A stretch of 64,000 nt of DNA, from the NCBI RefSeq assembly GCF_031877795.1, contig NC_133932.1:18292180-18356179 (forward strand). The letters are read 5' to 3'. This DNA comes from Strix aluco (lineage: Eukaryota; Chordata; Aves; Strigiformes; Strigidae). Shown in pieces: positions 1-12,000 of this stretch (position 1 is its first letter; every line of letters begins with the position of its first letter). A model generated the notes under the pieces. The model ran no database searches. It had not been told where the DNA came from and saw only the letters and a program-made list of their open reading frames with translations. A program made the translations under genes and the position numbers.

Positions 1-92
1 GAAAGAGTGGAAGGAGGTGAGCAGCGATGCCTCTGCTGCTCGGCTGGAGGGCCAGTGCTCGGGGACAGCGGCCAGACTAGAGAGACACTCAC

Positions 93-3000
93 TCCATGGC
101 GTCGGCTCAGCTCCTTCTGCAGGAGTTTGATGGACGGGACGTTGGTCACTCGGGCTCCCGTGGCTCCTTCGGGTGTCCTGTCACCAGGAAAGGACAGGGA
201 GAAAGCTGGCTGAGCCCCAAGCCACCTCTTTTCCCTTGTCAGGCAGCTCTGCCCGAGAGCTGCCCACAGCCGCAGCGGCAGCTCTCCCCACCTGGGGAGC
301 TGTGTTCCCCCATCCGGCCGCGCCTGAAGCACCCCCCTAGCTTACCCCAGCAGCTTGCCCAGCCACAGCTGCTTCAGTGCCCGGGAGCTGCAGAAAGAGA
401 GGAGAACCAGCATCAGGCCCCGCTGCCCCCCAGCCCCTGGGCCCCTGCACAGCCTTGCCCCTTGGGAAGGGCTGAGGGGCAGCACGAGGCCCCGTGGGGC
501 AGGACAGGGGTGCTGCCCAAGCCCTGGCTCCCTCGTTGCTGCCAGAGCAGCTGCTCCTGCCCTTCCCTTCTGGGGACCAAAAGGCGACCAGGGGATGCAG
601 GATGTGGGAACGCATCCCCATCCCTCCCTGCCCAGGCTCTGCATGGAGGGCAGAGGCCATTCACAGGGTGGCGTGGGCATGGTTGGGACCCTCTCCTGCC
701 CAGCCGTGGGACGTGGCACCACGACTCACCCGAAAGTGGCAACACAGGTGCCGCTGGGCCAGATGAGGAGGATGGAGGTCCCGTCCTCATCGCTGCCTTC
801 CTCCTCCTCCTCCTCTTTGATGTCCCCCGCTGTCTCCTTCCCGCTGCTCAGCACCCACAGCTGGTCCAGGGCCAGGCGGAGCTGTGGGCGCAGGGTGGTG
901 CCACGTCTGTGGAGAAGAGAGACAGGCAGTGAGCCGGAGGTGGCCGCCTTGGGGTGCCCCCGGGCAGAGCCCTGCCCCCCACCTGCCCTTGTGTGGTGGT
1001 TTAGGCCCTGCCGGGACCAGAGACCACATTGCCACTGCCCCTCCCCCACCCTCCGACCGGAACGGGGCAGGGAGTGAAATACAAACCCCGGGGTTGCGAT
1101 AACGAGACGTTTAATACAACAATGCAACAACAACAAACCAAACAACAACAAGAACGATAACAATAGCAATAACAGTAATAACAATAAACAGAACAAGGGA
1201 TATAGCGATACAGCAGTGAGGAGAGCGACCCCACACCACGCGTTTACCAACTGAGCAATCCCACACCACTGAGGGATCTTCTGAGAGGCCGGGTAAGGGA
1301 GACAATTGCTCAACCTCCTCCAGGGCAGCTATACCAAAGGCTCACCAGTACTCTCTTGGGTCTTTAAATTACCCTCTCCTGAGGTAATCTATACCTAGGA
1401 TGCACGGGGCATCTGGGCCAGTCACAATGGGGTGCTTACGCCAGTCCTTCCCAGTTAAGCTTACTTCAGCTTCTAATAGGGTCAGCTGTTGGGACCCCCC
1501 TGTCACTCCGGAGAGACAGATGGGTTCAACCCCACTGTATGGCATCAGGGTGCACTGTGCACCAGTATCTACCAAGGCCTTATATTCTCGTGGGTCTGAT
1601 GTGCCAGGCCATCGGATCCACACCGTCCAGTAAATCCGATTATCCCTTTCCTCCACCTGGCTGGAGGCAGGGCCCCTCTAATCCTGCTCAGCATCACTCA
1701 CTTGTTGTAAGAGCGACTCCTGCAAGAATGACTCACTTGTCCCCTCAAGACGGTCAGACATAATGTTGGCCATTCTATTCTGTCTGGGGGATTTCCGACT
1801 GGACACTGGAGCTGCGTCTCTCTTGGAAGACTCCCCTTTCATGGTGGTCTTCCCTTTCAGCTGCTGTACTCGTGCAGCTAGGGCGAGAGTGGGCTGTCCA
1901 TCCCACCTCCTCGTGTTTTCCCCATGGTCGCGGAGGAAGAACCACAGGGTGCCCTGTGGTGTGTACCTTCCACTGCCCTTCTCTTGGGTGGGGAAACGCC
2001 TGCTTCTAATGGCTGAGACATCGGCCCGTGCAGGTGGAATGTAGGACATGTCCTCTTCCACTTTCTGGAGCCTCTGAGACAGTTCCCTTACAGCTGAAAC
2101 CCAGGCATGTTGGGAGGAAGGGAGATTTCCCTCATATTGCTGGAGCTGGCCAATCACTTCGTCCACTGTTTCAGTCTGGGTGTCTTGCCACCAGGACGCT
2201 ACTGCTAGTGCTTTGGAATGTGCCTCTGGTGCACTTTGCAAGAACTTCCGCCACATCAGCTGTGTGCAAGGGGCCTGATCTGGATCCGTGGGTGACCGCT
2301 CATCATTCAGATCACCATAAACCATGTCAAACACAGCCAATTCCCTGAGGTTCTGAATGCCTTTCTCCATGTTGGTCCCCTTGCCTAACCGACATAGAAC
2401 ATCATCCTTGTAGGGGTACCTCTCCCTTACACTGAGCAGGAGTCGCCTCCAAAGGCTGAGGGTATGAGCCTGTATCCCTATTGCCTTGTCAATACCAGCC
2501 TCCCTGGCTAAAGATCCCAGCTGCTTGGCCTCTCTCCCCTCCAATTCCAAAACACCAGCTCCACGATGCCAGCATCGGAGCAGACGGGTTCAAATTTGCT
2601 CGCCTGGAAGGCAGCTGAAATCCTTCCGCATATCTCGCAACTCACTCAGGGATAGAGATCGGATGGTTACCTCCGGCTCTTCCTCCTGTTCTCGTGATGG
2701 GCCTGGTTCATCATCACCCTGTACACTGCGAGGGGATTTTTTGGTATATTTGGTTTTCTGTATCGGGGCGACTCATACTGGCACTGCTTGTCCCTCTGGC
2801 CCAGCTGCTGTGCTGGTGGAGGCGACTGGTACTGCCACTGCCTGTCCCCCTGGCCCAGCTGCTGTGCTAGTGGAGGTGACTGGTACTGGCACTGGCTGTC
2901 ACTCTGGCCCAGCTGCTGTGCTAGTGGAGGTGACTCGTACTGGCACTGCCTGTCCCCCTTGCCCAGCTGCTGTGCTAGTGGAGGCTACTGGTATTGGCAC

Positions 3001-6000
3001 TGCCTGTCCCCCTGGCCCAGCTGCTCTGCTGGTGGTGGTGACTGGTACTGGCACTGGCTGTCCCTCTGGCCCAGCTGCTCTGCTGGTGGAGGTGACTGGT
3101 ACTGGCACTGCCTGTCACTCTGGCCCAGCTGCTGTGCTGGTGGAGGTGACTGGTACTGGTACTGCCTGTCCCCCTGGCCCAGCTGCTGTGCTAGTGGAGG
3201 CGACTGGTACTGGTACTGCCTGTCCCTCTGGCCCAGCTGCTGTGCTGGTGGAGGTGACTGGTACTGGCACTGCCTGTCCCCCTGGCCCAGATGCTGTGCT
3301 GGTGGAGGTGACTGGTACTGGCACTGCCTGTCCCTCTGTCCCAGCTGCTGTGCTGGTGGAGGTGACTGGTACTGGCACTGCCTGTCCCTCTGGCCCAGCT
3401 GCTGTGCTAGTGGAGGCGACTGCTACTGGCACTGCCTGTCACTCTGGCCCAGCTGCTGTGCTAGTGGAGGCGACTGCTACTGGCACTGCCTGTCACTCTG
3501 GCCCAGCTGCTGTGCTGGTGGAGGCGACTGGTACTGGCACTGCCTGTCCCTCTGGCCCAGCTGCTGTGCTAGTGGAGGCGACTGCTACTGGCACTGCCTG
3601 TCACTCTGGCCCAGCTGCTGTGCTAGTGGAGGCGACTGCTACTGGCACTGCCTGTCACTCTGGCCCAGCTGCTGTGCTGCTGGAGGTGACTGGTACTGGC
3701 ACTGCCTGTCACTCTGGCCCAGCTGCAGTGCTAGTAGTGGCGACTGGTACTGGTACTCCCTGTCCCTTGGCCCAGCTGCTGTGCTGGTGGAGGTGACTGG
3801 TACTGGCACTGCCTGTCACTCTGGCCCAGCCGCTGTGCTGCTGGAGTTGACTGGTACTGCCACTGCCTGTCCCCCTGGCCCAGCTGCTGTGCTAGTGGAG
3901 GTGACTCGTACTGGCACTGCCTGTCCCTCTGGCCCAGCTGCTGTGCTAGTGGAGGCAACTAGTACTGGCACTGCCTGTCCCCCTTGCCCAGCTGCTGTGC
4001 TAGTGGAGGCTACTGGTATTGCCACTGCCTGTCCCCCAGGCCCAGCTGCTCTGCTGGTGGTGGTGACTGGTACTGGCACTGCCTGTCCCTCTGGCCCAGC
4101 TGCTGTGCTGGTGGAGGTGACTGGTACTGGCACTGTCTGTCACTCTGGCCCAGCCGGAGTGCTAGTAGTGGCGACTGGTATTGGCACTGCCTGTCCCCCT
4201 TGCCCAGCTGCTGTGCTAGTGGAGGCAACTGGTACTGGCACTGCCTGTCCCCCTGGCCCAGCTGCTGTGCTGGTTGAGGTGACTGGTACTGGCACTGCCT
4301 GACTCCCTGGCCCAGATGCTGTGCTAGTGGAGGTGACTGCTACTGGCACTGGCTGTCCCTCTGTCCCATCTGCTGTGCTAGTGGAGGCGACTGGTATTGG
4401 CACTGCCTGTCCCCCTTGCCCAGCTGCTCTGCTGGTGGAGGTGACTGGTACTGGCACTGCCTGTCACTCTGGCCCAGCTGCTGTGCTAGTGGAGGCGACT
4501 GGTACTGGCACTGCCTGTCACTCTGGCCCAGATGCAGTGCTAGTGGAGGTGACTGGTATTGGCACTGCCTGTCCCTCTGGCCCAGCTGCTCTGCTGGTGG
4601 AGGTGACTGGTACTGGCACTGCCTGTCCCTCTGGCCCAGCTGCTCTGCTGGTGGAGGTGACTGGTTCTGGCACTGCCTGTCACTCTGGCCCAGCTGCAGT
4701 GCTAGTAGTGGCGACTGGTACTGGCACTGCCTGTCACTCTGGCCCAGCTGCTGTGCTGGTGGAGGCGACTGGTACTGGCACTGGCTGTCCCTCTGTCCCA
4801 GCTGCTGTGCTGGTGGAGGTGACTGGTACTGGCACTGCCTGTCACTCTGGCCCAGCTGCTGTGCTAGTGGAGGCGACTGCTACTGGCACTGCCTGTCCCT
4901 CTGGCCCAGCTGCTGTGCTGGTGGAGGTGACTGGTACTGCCACTGCCTGTCCCTCTGGCCCAGCTGCTGTGCTAGTGGAGGCGACTGCTACTGGCACTGC
5001 CTGTCACTCTGGCCCAGCTGCTGTGCTGGTGGAGGCGACTGGTACTGGCACTGGCTGTCCCTCTGTCCCAGCTGCTGTGCTAGTGGAGGCGACTGGTACT
5101 GGCACTGCCTGTCACTCTGGCCCAGCTGCTGTGCTAGTGGAGGCGACTGCTACTGGCACTGCCTGTCCCTCTGGCCCAGCTGCTGTGCTGGTGGAGGTGA
5201 CTGGTACTGGCACTGCCTGTCCCCCTGGCCCGGATGCTGTGCTAGTGGAGGTGACTGATACTGGCACTGGCTGTCCCTCTGTCCCAGCTGCTGTGCTAGT
5301 GGAGGTGACTGGTACTGGCACTGGCTGTCCCTCTGTCCCAGTTGCTGTGCTAGTAGAGGCGACTGGTACTGGCACTGCCTGTCCCTCTGGCCCAGCTGCT
5401 GTGCTGGTGGAGGTGACTGGTATTGGCACTGCCTGTCCCTCTGGCCCAGCTGCTGTGCTGGTGGAGGTGACTGGTACTGCCACTGCCTGTCACTCTGGCC
5501 GAGCTGCAGTGCTAGTGGAGGTGACTGGTATTGGCACTGCCTGTCCCTCTGGCCCAGCTGCTCTGCTGGTGGAGGTGACTGGTACTGGCACTGCCTGTCC
5601 CTCTGGCCCAGCTGTTCTGCTGGTGGAGGTGACTGGTTCTGGCACTGCCTGTCCCTCTGGCCCAGCTGCTGTGCTGGTGGAGGTGACTGGTACTGGCACT
5701 GCCTGTCACTCTGGCCCAGCTGCAGTGCTAGTAGTGGCGACTGGTATTGGCACTGCCTGTCCCCCTTGCCCAGCTGCTGTGCTGCTGGAGGCGACTGGTA
5801 TTGGCACTGCCTGTCCCCCTGGCCCAGCTGCTGTGCTAGTGGAGGCGACTGGTACTGGCACTGGCTGTCCCTCTGTCCCAGCTGCTGTGCTAGTAGTGGC
5901 GACTGGTACTGGCACTGCCTGTCACTCTGGCCCAGCTGCTGTGCTGGTGGAGGCGACTGGTACTGGCACTGCCTGTCACTCTGGCCCAGCTGCTGTGCTA

Positions 6001-9000
6001 GTGGGGGCGACTGCTACTGGCACTGCCTGTCACTCTGGCCCAGCTGCTGTGCTGGTGGAGGTGACTGGTACTGCCACTGCCTGTCACTCTGGCCCAGCTG
6101 CTGTGCTAGTGGAGGCGACTGCTACTGGCACTGCCTGTCACTCTGACCCAGCTGCTGTGCTGCTGGAGGTGACTGGTACTGGCACTGCCTGTCACTCTGT
6201 CCCAGCCGCTGTGCTGCTGGAGGTGACTGGTACTGGCACTGCCTGTCACTCTGGCCCAGCTGCAGTGCTAGTAGTGGCGACTGGTACTGGCACTGGCTGT
6301 CCCTCTGTCCCAGCTGCTGTGCTGGTGGTGGTGACTGGTACTGGCACTGCCTGTCCCCCTGGCCCAGATGCTGTGCTGGTGGAGGTGACTGGTTCTGGCA
6401 CTGGCTGTCCCTCTGTCCCAGCTGCTGTGCTGGTGGAGGTGACTGGTACTGGCACTGGCTGTCCCTCTGTCCCAGCTGCTGTGCTAGTAGAGGCGACTGC
6501 TACTGGCACTGCCTGTCCCTCTGGCCCAGCTGCTGTGCTAGTAGTGGCGACTGGTACTGGCACTGCCTGTCACTCTGGCCCAGCTGCTGTGCTGGTGGAG
6601 GCGACTGGTACTGGCACTGCCTGTCCCTCTGGCCCAGCTGCTGTGCTGGTGAAGGCGACTGGTACTGGCACTGGCTGTCCCTCTGTCCCAGCTGCTGTGC
6701 TAGTGGAGGCGACTGGTACTGGCACTGCCTGTCCCTCTGGCCCAGCTGCTGTGCTGGTGGAGGTGACTGGTACTGGCACTGCCTGTCCCCCTGGCCCAGA
6801 TGCTGTGCTAGTGGAGGTGACTGGTACTGGCACTGGCTGTCTCTCTGTCCCAGCTGCTGTGCTAGTGGAGGTGACTGGTACTGGCACTGCCTGTCACTCT
6901 GGCCCAGCTGCTGTGCTGGTGGAGGCGACTGGTACTGGCACTGCCTGTCCCTCTGGCCCATCTGCTGTGCTGGTGGAGGTGACTGGTATTGGCACTGCCT
7001 GTCCCTCTGGCCCAGCTGCTGTGCTGGTGGAGGTGACTGGTACTGCCACTGCCTGTCACTCTGGCCGAGCTGCAGTGCTAGTAGTGGCGACTGGTACTGG
7101 CACTGCCTGTCCCTCTGGCCCAACTGCTGTGCTAGTGGAGGCGACTGGTATTGGCACTGCCTGTCCCCCTTGCCCAGCTGCTCTGCTAGTGGAGGTGACT
7201 GGTATTGGCACTGCCTGTCCCTCTGACCCAGCTGCTGTGCTGGTGGAGGTGACTGGTACTGCCACTGCCTGTCACTCTGGCCCAGCTGCAGTGCTAGTGG
7301 AGGTGACTGGTATTGGCACTGCCTGTCCCTCTGGCCCAGCTGCTCTGCTGGTGGAGGTGACTGGTACTGGCACTGCCTGTCCCTCTGGCCCAGCTGCTCT
7401 GCTGGTGGAGGTGACTGGTTCTGGCACTGCCTGTCCCTCTGGCCCAGCTGCTGTGCTGGTGGAGGTGACTGGTACTGGCACTGCCTGTCCCTCTGTCCCA
7501 GCTGCAGTGCTAGTAGTGGCGACTGGTATTGGCACTGCCTGTCCCCCTTGCCCAGCTGCTGTGCTGCTGGAGGCGACTGGTATTGGCACTGCCTGTCCCC
7601 CTGGCCCAGCTGCTGTGCTAGTGGAGGCGACTGGTACTGGCACTGGCTGTCCCTCTGTCCCAGCTGCTGTGCTGGTGGTGGCGACTGGTACTGGCACTGC
7701 CTGTCCCCCTGGCCCAGATGCTGTGCTGGTGGAGGTGACTGGTACTGGCACTGGCTGTCCCTCTGTCCCAGCTGCTGTGCTGGTGGAGGTGACTGGTACT
7801 GGCACTGGCTGTCCCTCTGTCCCAGCTGCTGTGCTAGTAGAGGCGACTGCTACTGGCACTGCCTGTCCCTCTGGCCCAGCTGCTGTGCTAGTAGTGGCGA
7901 CTGGTACTGGCACTGCCTGTCACTCTGGCCCAGCTGCTGTGCTGGTGGAGGCAACTGGTACTGGCACTGCCTGTCACTCTGGCCCAGCTGCTGTGCTAGT
8001 GGGGGCGACTGGTACTGGCACTGCCTGTCACTCTGGCCCAGCTGCTGTGCTAGTGGAGGCGACTGCTACTGGCACTGCCTGTCACTCTGGCCCAGCTGCT
8101 GTGCTGGTGGAGGTGACTGGTACTGGCACTGGCTGTCCCTCTGTCCCAGCTGCTGTGCTAGTGGAGGTGACTGGTACTGGCACTGGCTGTCCCTCTGTCC
8201 CAGCTGCTGTGCTAGTAGAGGCGACTGGTACTGGCACTGCCTGTCGCTCTGGCCCAACTGCTGTGCTAGTGGAGGCGACTGGTATTGGCACTGCCTGTCC
8301 CCCTTGCCCAGCTGCTCTGCTGGTGGAGGTGACTGGTACTGGCACTGCCTGTCCCTCTGGCCCAGCTGCAGTGCTAGTGGAGGTGACTGGTATTGGCACT
8401 GCCTGTCCCTCTGGCCCAGCTGCTGTGCTGGTGGAGGCGACTGGTACTGGCACTGCCTGTCACTCTGGCCCAGCTGCTGTGCTAGTGGGGGCGACTGCTA
8501 CTGGCACTGCCTGTCACTCTGGCCCAGCTGCTGTGCTGGTGGAGGTGACTGGTACTGCCACTGCCTGTCACTCTGGCCCAGCTGCTGTGCTAGTGGAGGC
8601 GACTGCTACTGGCACTGCCTGTCACTCTGGCCCTGCTGCTGTGCTGGTGGAGGTGACTGGTACTGGCACTGCCTGTCACTCTGTCCCAGCCGCTGTGCTG
8701 CTGGAGGTGACTGGTACTGGCACTGCCTGTCACTCTGGCCCAGCTGCAGTGCTAGTAGTGGCGACTGGTACTGGCACTGGCTGTCCCTCTGTCCCAGCTG
8801 CTGTGCTGGTGGTGGTGACTGGTACTGGCACTGCCTGTCCCCCTGGCCCAGATGCTGTGCTGGTGGAGGTGACTGGTACTGGCACTGGCTGTCCCTCTGT
8901 CCCAGCTGCTGTGCTGGTGGAGGTGACTGGTACTGGCACTGGCTGTCCCTCTGTCCCAGCTGCTGTGCTAGTAGAGGCGACTGCTACTGGCACTGCCTGT

Positions 9001-12000
9001 CCCTCTGGCCCAGCTGCTGTGCTAGTAGTGGCGACTGGTACTGGCACTGCCTGTCACTCTGGCCCAGCTGCTGTGCTGGTGGAGGTGACTGGTACTGGCA
9101 CTGCCTGTCACTCTGGCCCAGCTGCTGTGCTAGTGGAGGCGACTGCTACTGGCACTGCCTGTCCCTCTGGCCCAGCTGCTGTGCTGGTGGAGGTGACTGG
9201 TACTGGCACTGCCTGTCCCCCTGGCCCAGATGCTGTGCTAGTGGAGGTGACTGGTACTGGCACTGGCTGTCCCTCTGTCCCAGTTGCTGTGCTAGTAGAG
9301 GCGACTGGTACTGGCACTGCCTGTCCCTCTGGCCCAGCTGCTGTGCTGGTGCAGGTGACTGGTATTGGCACTGCCTGTCCCTCTGGCCCAGCTGCTGTGC
9401 TGGTGGAGGTGACTGGTACTGCCACTGCCTGTCACTCTGGCCGAGCTGCAGTGCTAGTAGTGGCGACTGGTACTGGCACTGCCTGTCCCTCTGTCCCAGC
9501 TGCTGTGCTAGTAGAGGCGACTGGTACTGGCACTGCCTGTCGCTCTGGCCCAACTGCTGTGCTAGTGGAGGCGACTGGTATTGGCACTGCCTGTCCCCCT
9601 TGCCCAGCTGCTCTGCTGGTGGAGGTGACTGGTACTGGCACTGCCTGTCCCTCTGGCCCAGCTGCAGTGCTAGTGGAGGTGACTGGTATTGGCACTGCCT
9701 GTCCCTCTGGCCCAGCTGCTCTGCTGGTGGAGGTGACTGGTACTGGCACTGCCTGTCCCTCTGGCCCAGCTGCTGTGCTGGTGGAGGTGACTGGTTCTGG
9801 CACTGGCTGTCCCTCTGTCCCAGCTGCTGTGCTGGTGGAGGTGACTGGTACTGGCACTGCCTGTCCCCCTTGCCCAGCTGTTGTGCTGGTGGAGGCGACT
9901 GGTATTGGCACTGCCTGTCCCCCTGGCCCAGCTGCTCTGCTGGTGGTGGTGACTGGTACTGGCACTGCCTGTCCCTCTGGCCCAGCTGGTGTGCTGGTGG
10001 AGGCGGCTGGTACTGGCACTGCCTGTCACTCTGGCCCAGCTGCTGTGCTCGTGGAGGTGACTGGTACTGGTACTGCCTGTCCCCCTGGCCCAGCTGCTGT
10101 GCTTGTGGAGGCGACTGGTATTGGCACTGCCTGTCACTCTGGCCCAGCTGCTCTGCTGGTGGCGGTGACTGGTACTGGCACTGCCTGTCCCTCTGGCCCA
10201 GCTGCTCTGCTGGTGGAGGTGACTGGTTCTGGCACTGCCTGTCACTCTGGCCCAGCTGCAGTGCTAGTAGTGGCGACTGGTACTGGCACTGCCTGTCACT
10301 CTGACCCAGCTGCTGTGCTGGTGGAGGCGACTGGTACTGCCACTGCCTGTCCCCCTGTCCCAGCTGCTGTGCTAGTGGAGGTGACTCGTACTGGCACTGC
10401 CTGTCCCTCTGGCCCAGCTGCTGTGCTAGTGGAGGCTACTGGTATTGGCACTGCCTGTCCCCGTGGCCCAGCTGCTCTGCTGGTGGTGGTGACTGGTACT
10501 GGCACTGCCTGTCCCTCTGGCCCAGCTGCTGTGCTGGTGGAGGTGACTGGTACTGGCACTGCCTGTCACTCTGGCCCAGCTGGAGTGTTAGTAGTGGCGA
10601 CTGGTATTGGCACTGCCTGTCCCCCTTGCCCAGCTGCTGTGCTAGTGGAGGCGACTGGTATTGGCACTGCCTGTCCCCCTGGCCCAGCTGCTCTGCTGGT
10701 GGTGGTGACTGGTACTGGCACTGCCTGTCCCCCTGGCCCAGCTGCTGTGCTAGTGGAGGCGACTGCTACTGGCACTGCCTGTCACTCTGGCCCAGCTGCT
10801 GTGCTAGTGGAGGTGACTCGTACTGGCACTGCCTGTCACTCTGGCCCAGATGCTGTGCTGGTGGAGGCGACTGGTACTGGCACTGGCTGTCCCTCTGTCC
10901 CAGCTGCTGTGCTGGTGGAGGTGACTGGTACTGGCACTGCCTGTCACTCTGGCCCAGCTGCTGTGCTAGTGGAGGCGACTGCTACTGGCATTGTCTGTCA
11001 CTCTGGCCCAGCTGCTGTGCTAGTGGAGGCGACTGCTACTGGCACTGCCTGTCCCTCTGTCCCAGCTGCTGTGCTAGTGGAGGCGACTGCTACTGGCACT
11101 GCCTGTCACTCTGGCCCAGCTGCTGTGCTGGTGGAGGTGACTGGTACTGGCACTGCCTGTCCCCCTGGCCCAGCTGCTGTGCTAGTTGAGGTGACTGGTA
11201 CTGGCACTGGCTGTCCCTCTGGCCCAGCTGCAGTGCTGGTGGAGGTGACTGGTACTGGCACTGGCTGTCCCTCTGTCCCAGCTGCTGTGCTAGTAGAGGC
11301 GACTGCTACTGGCACTGCCTGTCCCTCTGTCCCAGCTGCTGTGCTAGTAGAGGCGACTGCTACTGGCACTGCCTGTCGCTCTGGCCCAACTGCTGTGCTA
11401 GTGGAGGCGACTGGTATTGGCACTGCCTGTCCCCCTTGCCCAGCTGCTCTGCTGGTGGAGGTGACTGGTACTGGCACTGCCTGTCCCTCTGGCCCAGCTG
11501 CAGTGCTAGTGGAGGTGACTGGTATTGGCACTGCCTGTCCCTCTGGCCCAGCTGCTCTGCTGGTGGAGGTGACTGGTACTGGCACTGCCTGTCCCTCTGG
11601 CCCAGCCGCTGTGCTGCTGGAGGTGACTGGTACTGGCACTGCCTGTCACTCTGGCCCAGCTGCAGTGCTAGTAGTGGCGACTGGTACTGGCACTGGCTGT
11701 CCCTCTGTCCCAGCTGCTGTGCTGGTGGAGGTGACTGGTACTGGCACTGGCTGTCCCTCTGTCCCAGCTGCTGTGCTAGTAGAGGCGTCTGCTACTGGCA
11801 CTGCCTGTCCCTCTGGCCCAGCTGCTGTGCTAGTAGTGGCGACTGGTACTGGCACTGCCTGTCACTCTGGCCCAGCTGCTGTGCTGGTGGAGGCGACTGG
11901 TACTGGCACTGCCTGTCCCTCTGTCCCAGCTGCTGTGCTGGTGGAGGCGACTGGTACTGGCACTGGCTGTCCCTCTGTCCCAGCTGCTGTGCTAGTGGAG

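Noticed and set aside
96-932. 278-codon plus-strand frame over exons 3-5
   Set aside because: Antisense to three well-supported coding exons; no domain and no conservation argument beyond the duplication itself.
1251-1380. Remaining reverse transcriptase or integrase in the ERV
   Set aside because: Sequence after the protease runs straight into LTR sequence in all three copies; no RT or integrase motif is present on either strand.
7548-10304. Tryptophan/cysteine-rich plus-strand frames (W-P-S-C-C type repeat) as a secreted repeat protein
   Set aside because: Same array read in another frame; start codons arise from one variant unit (CCCCCTTGCC) and many such frames overlap.
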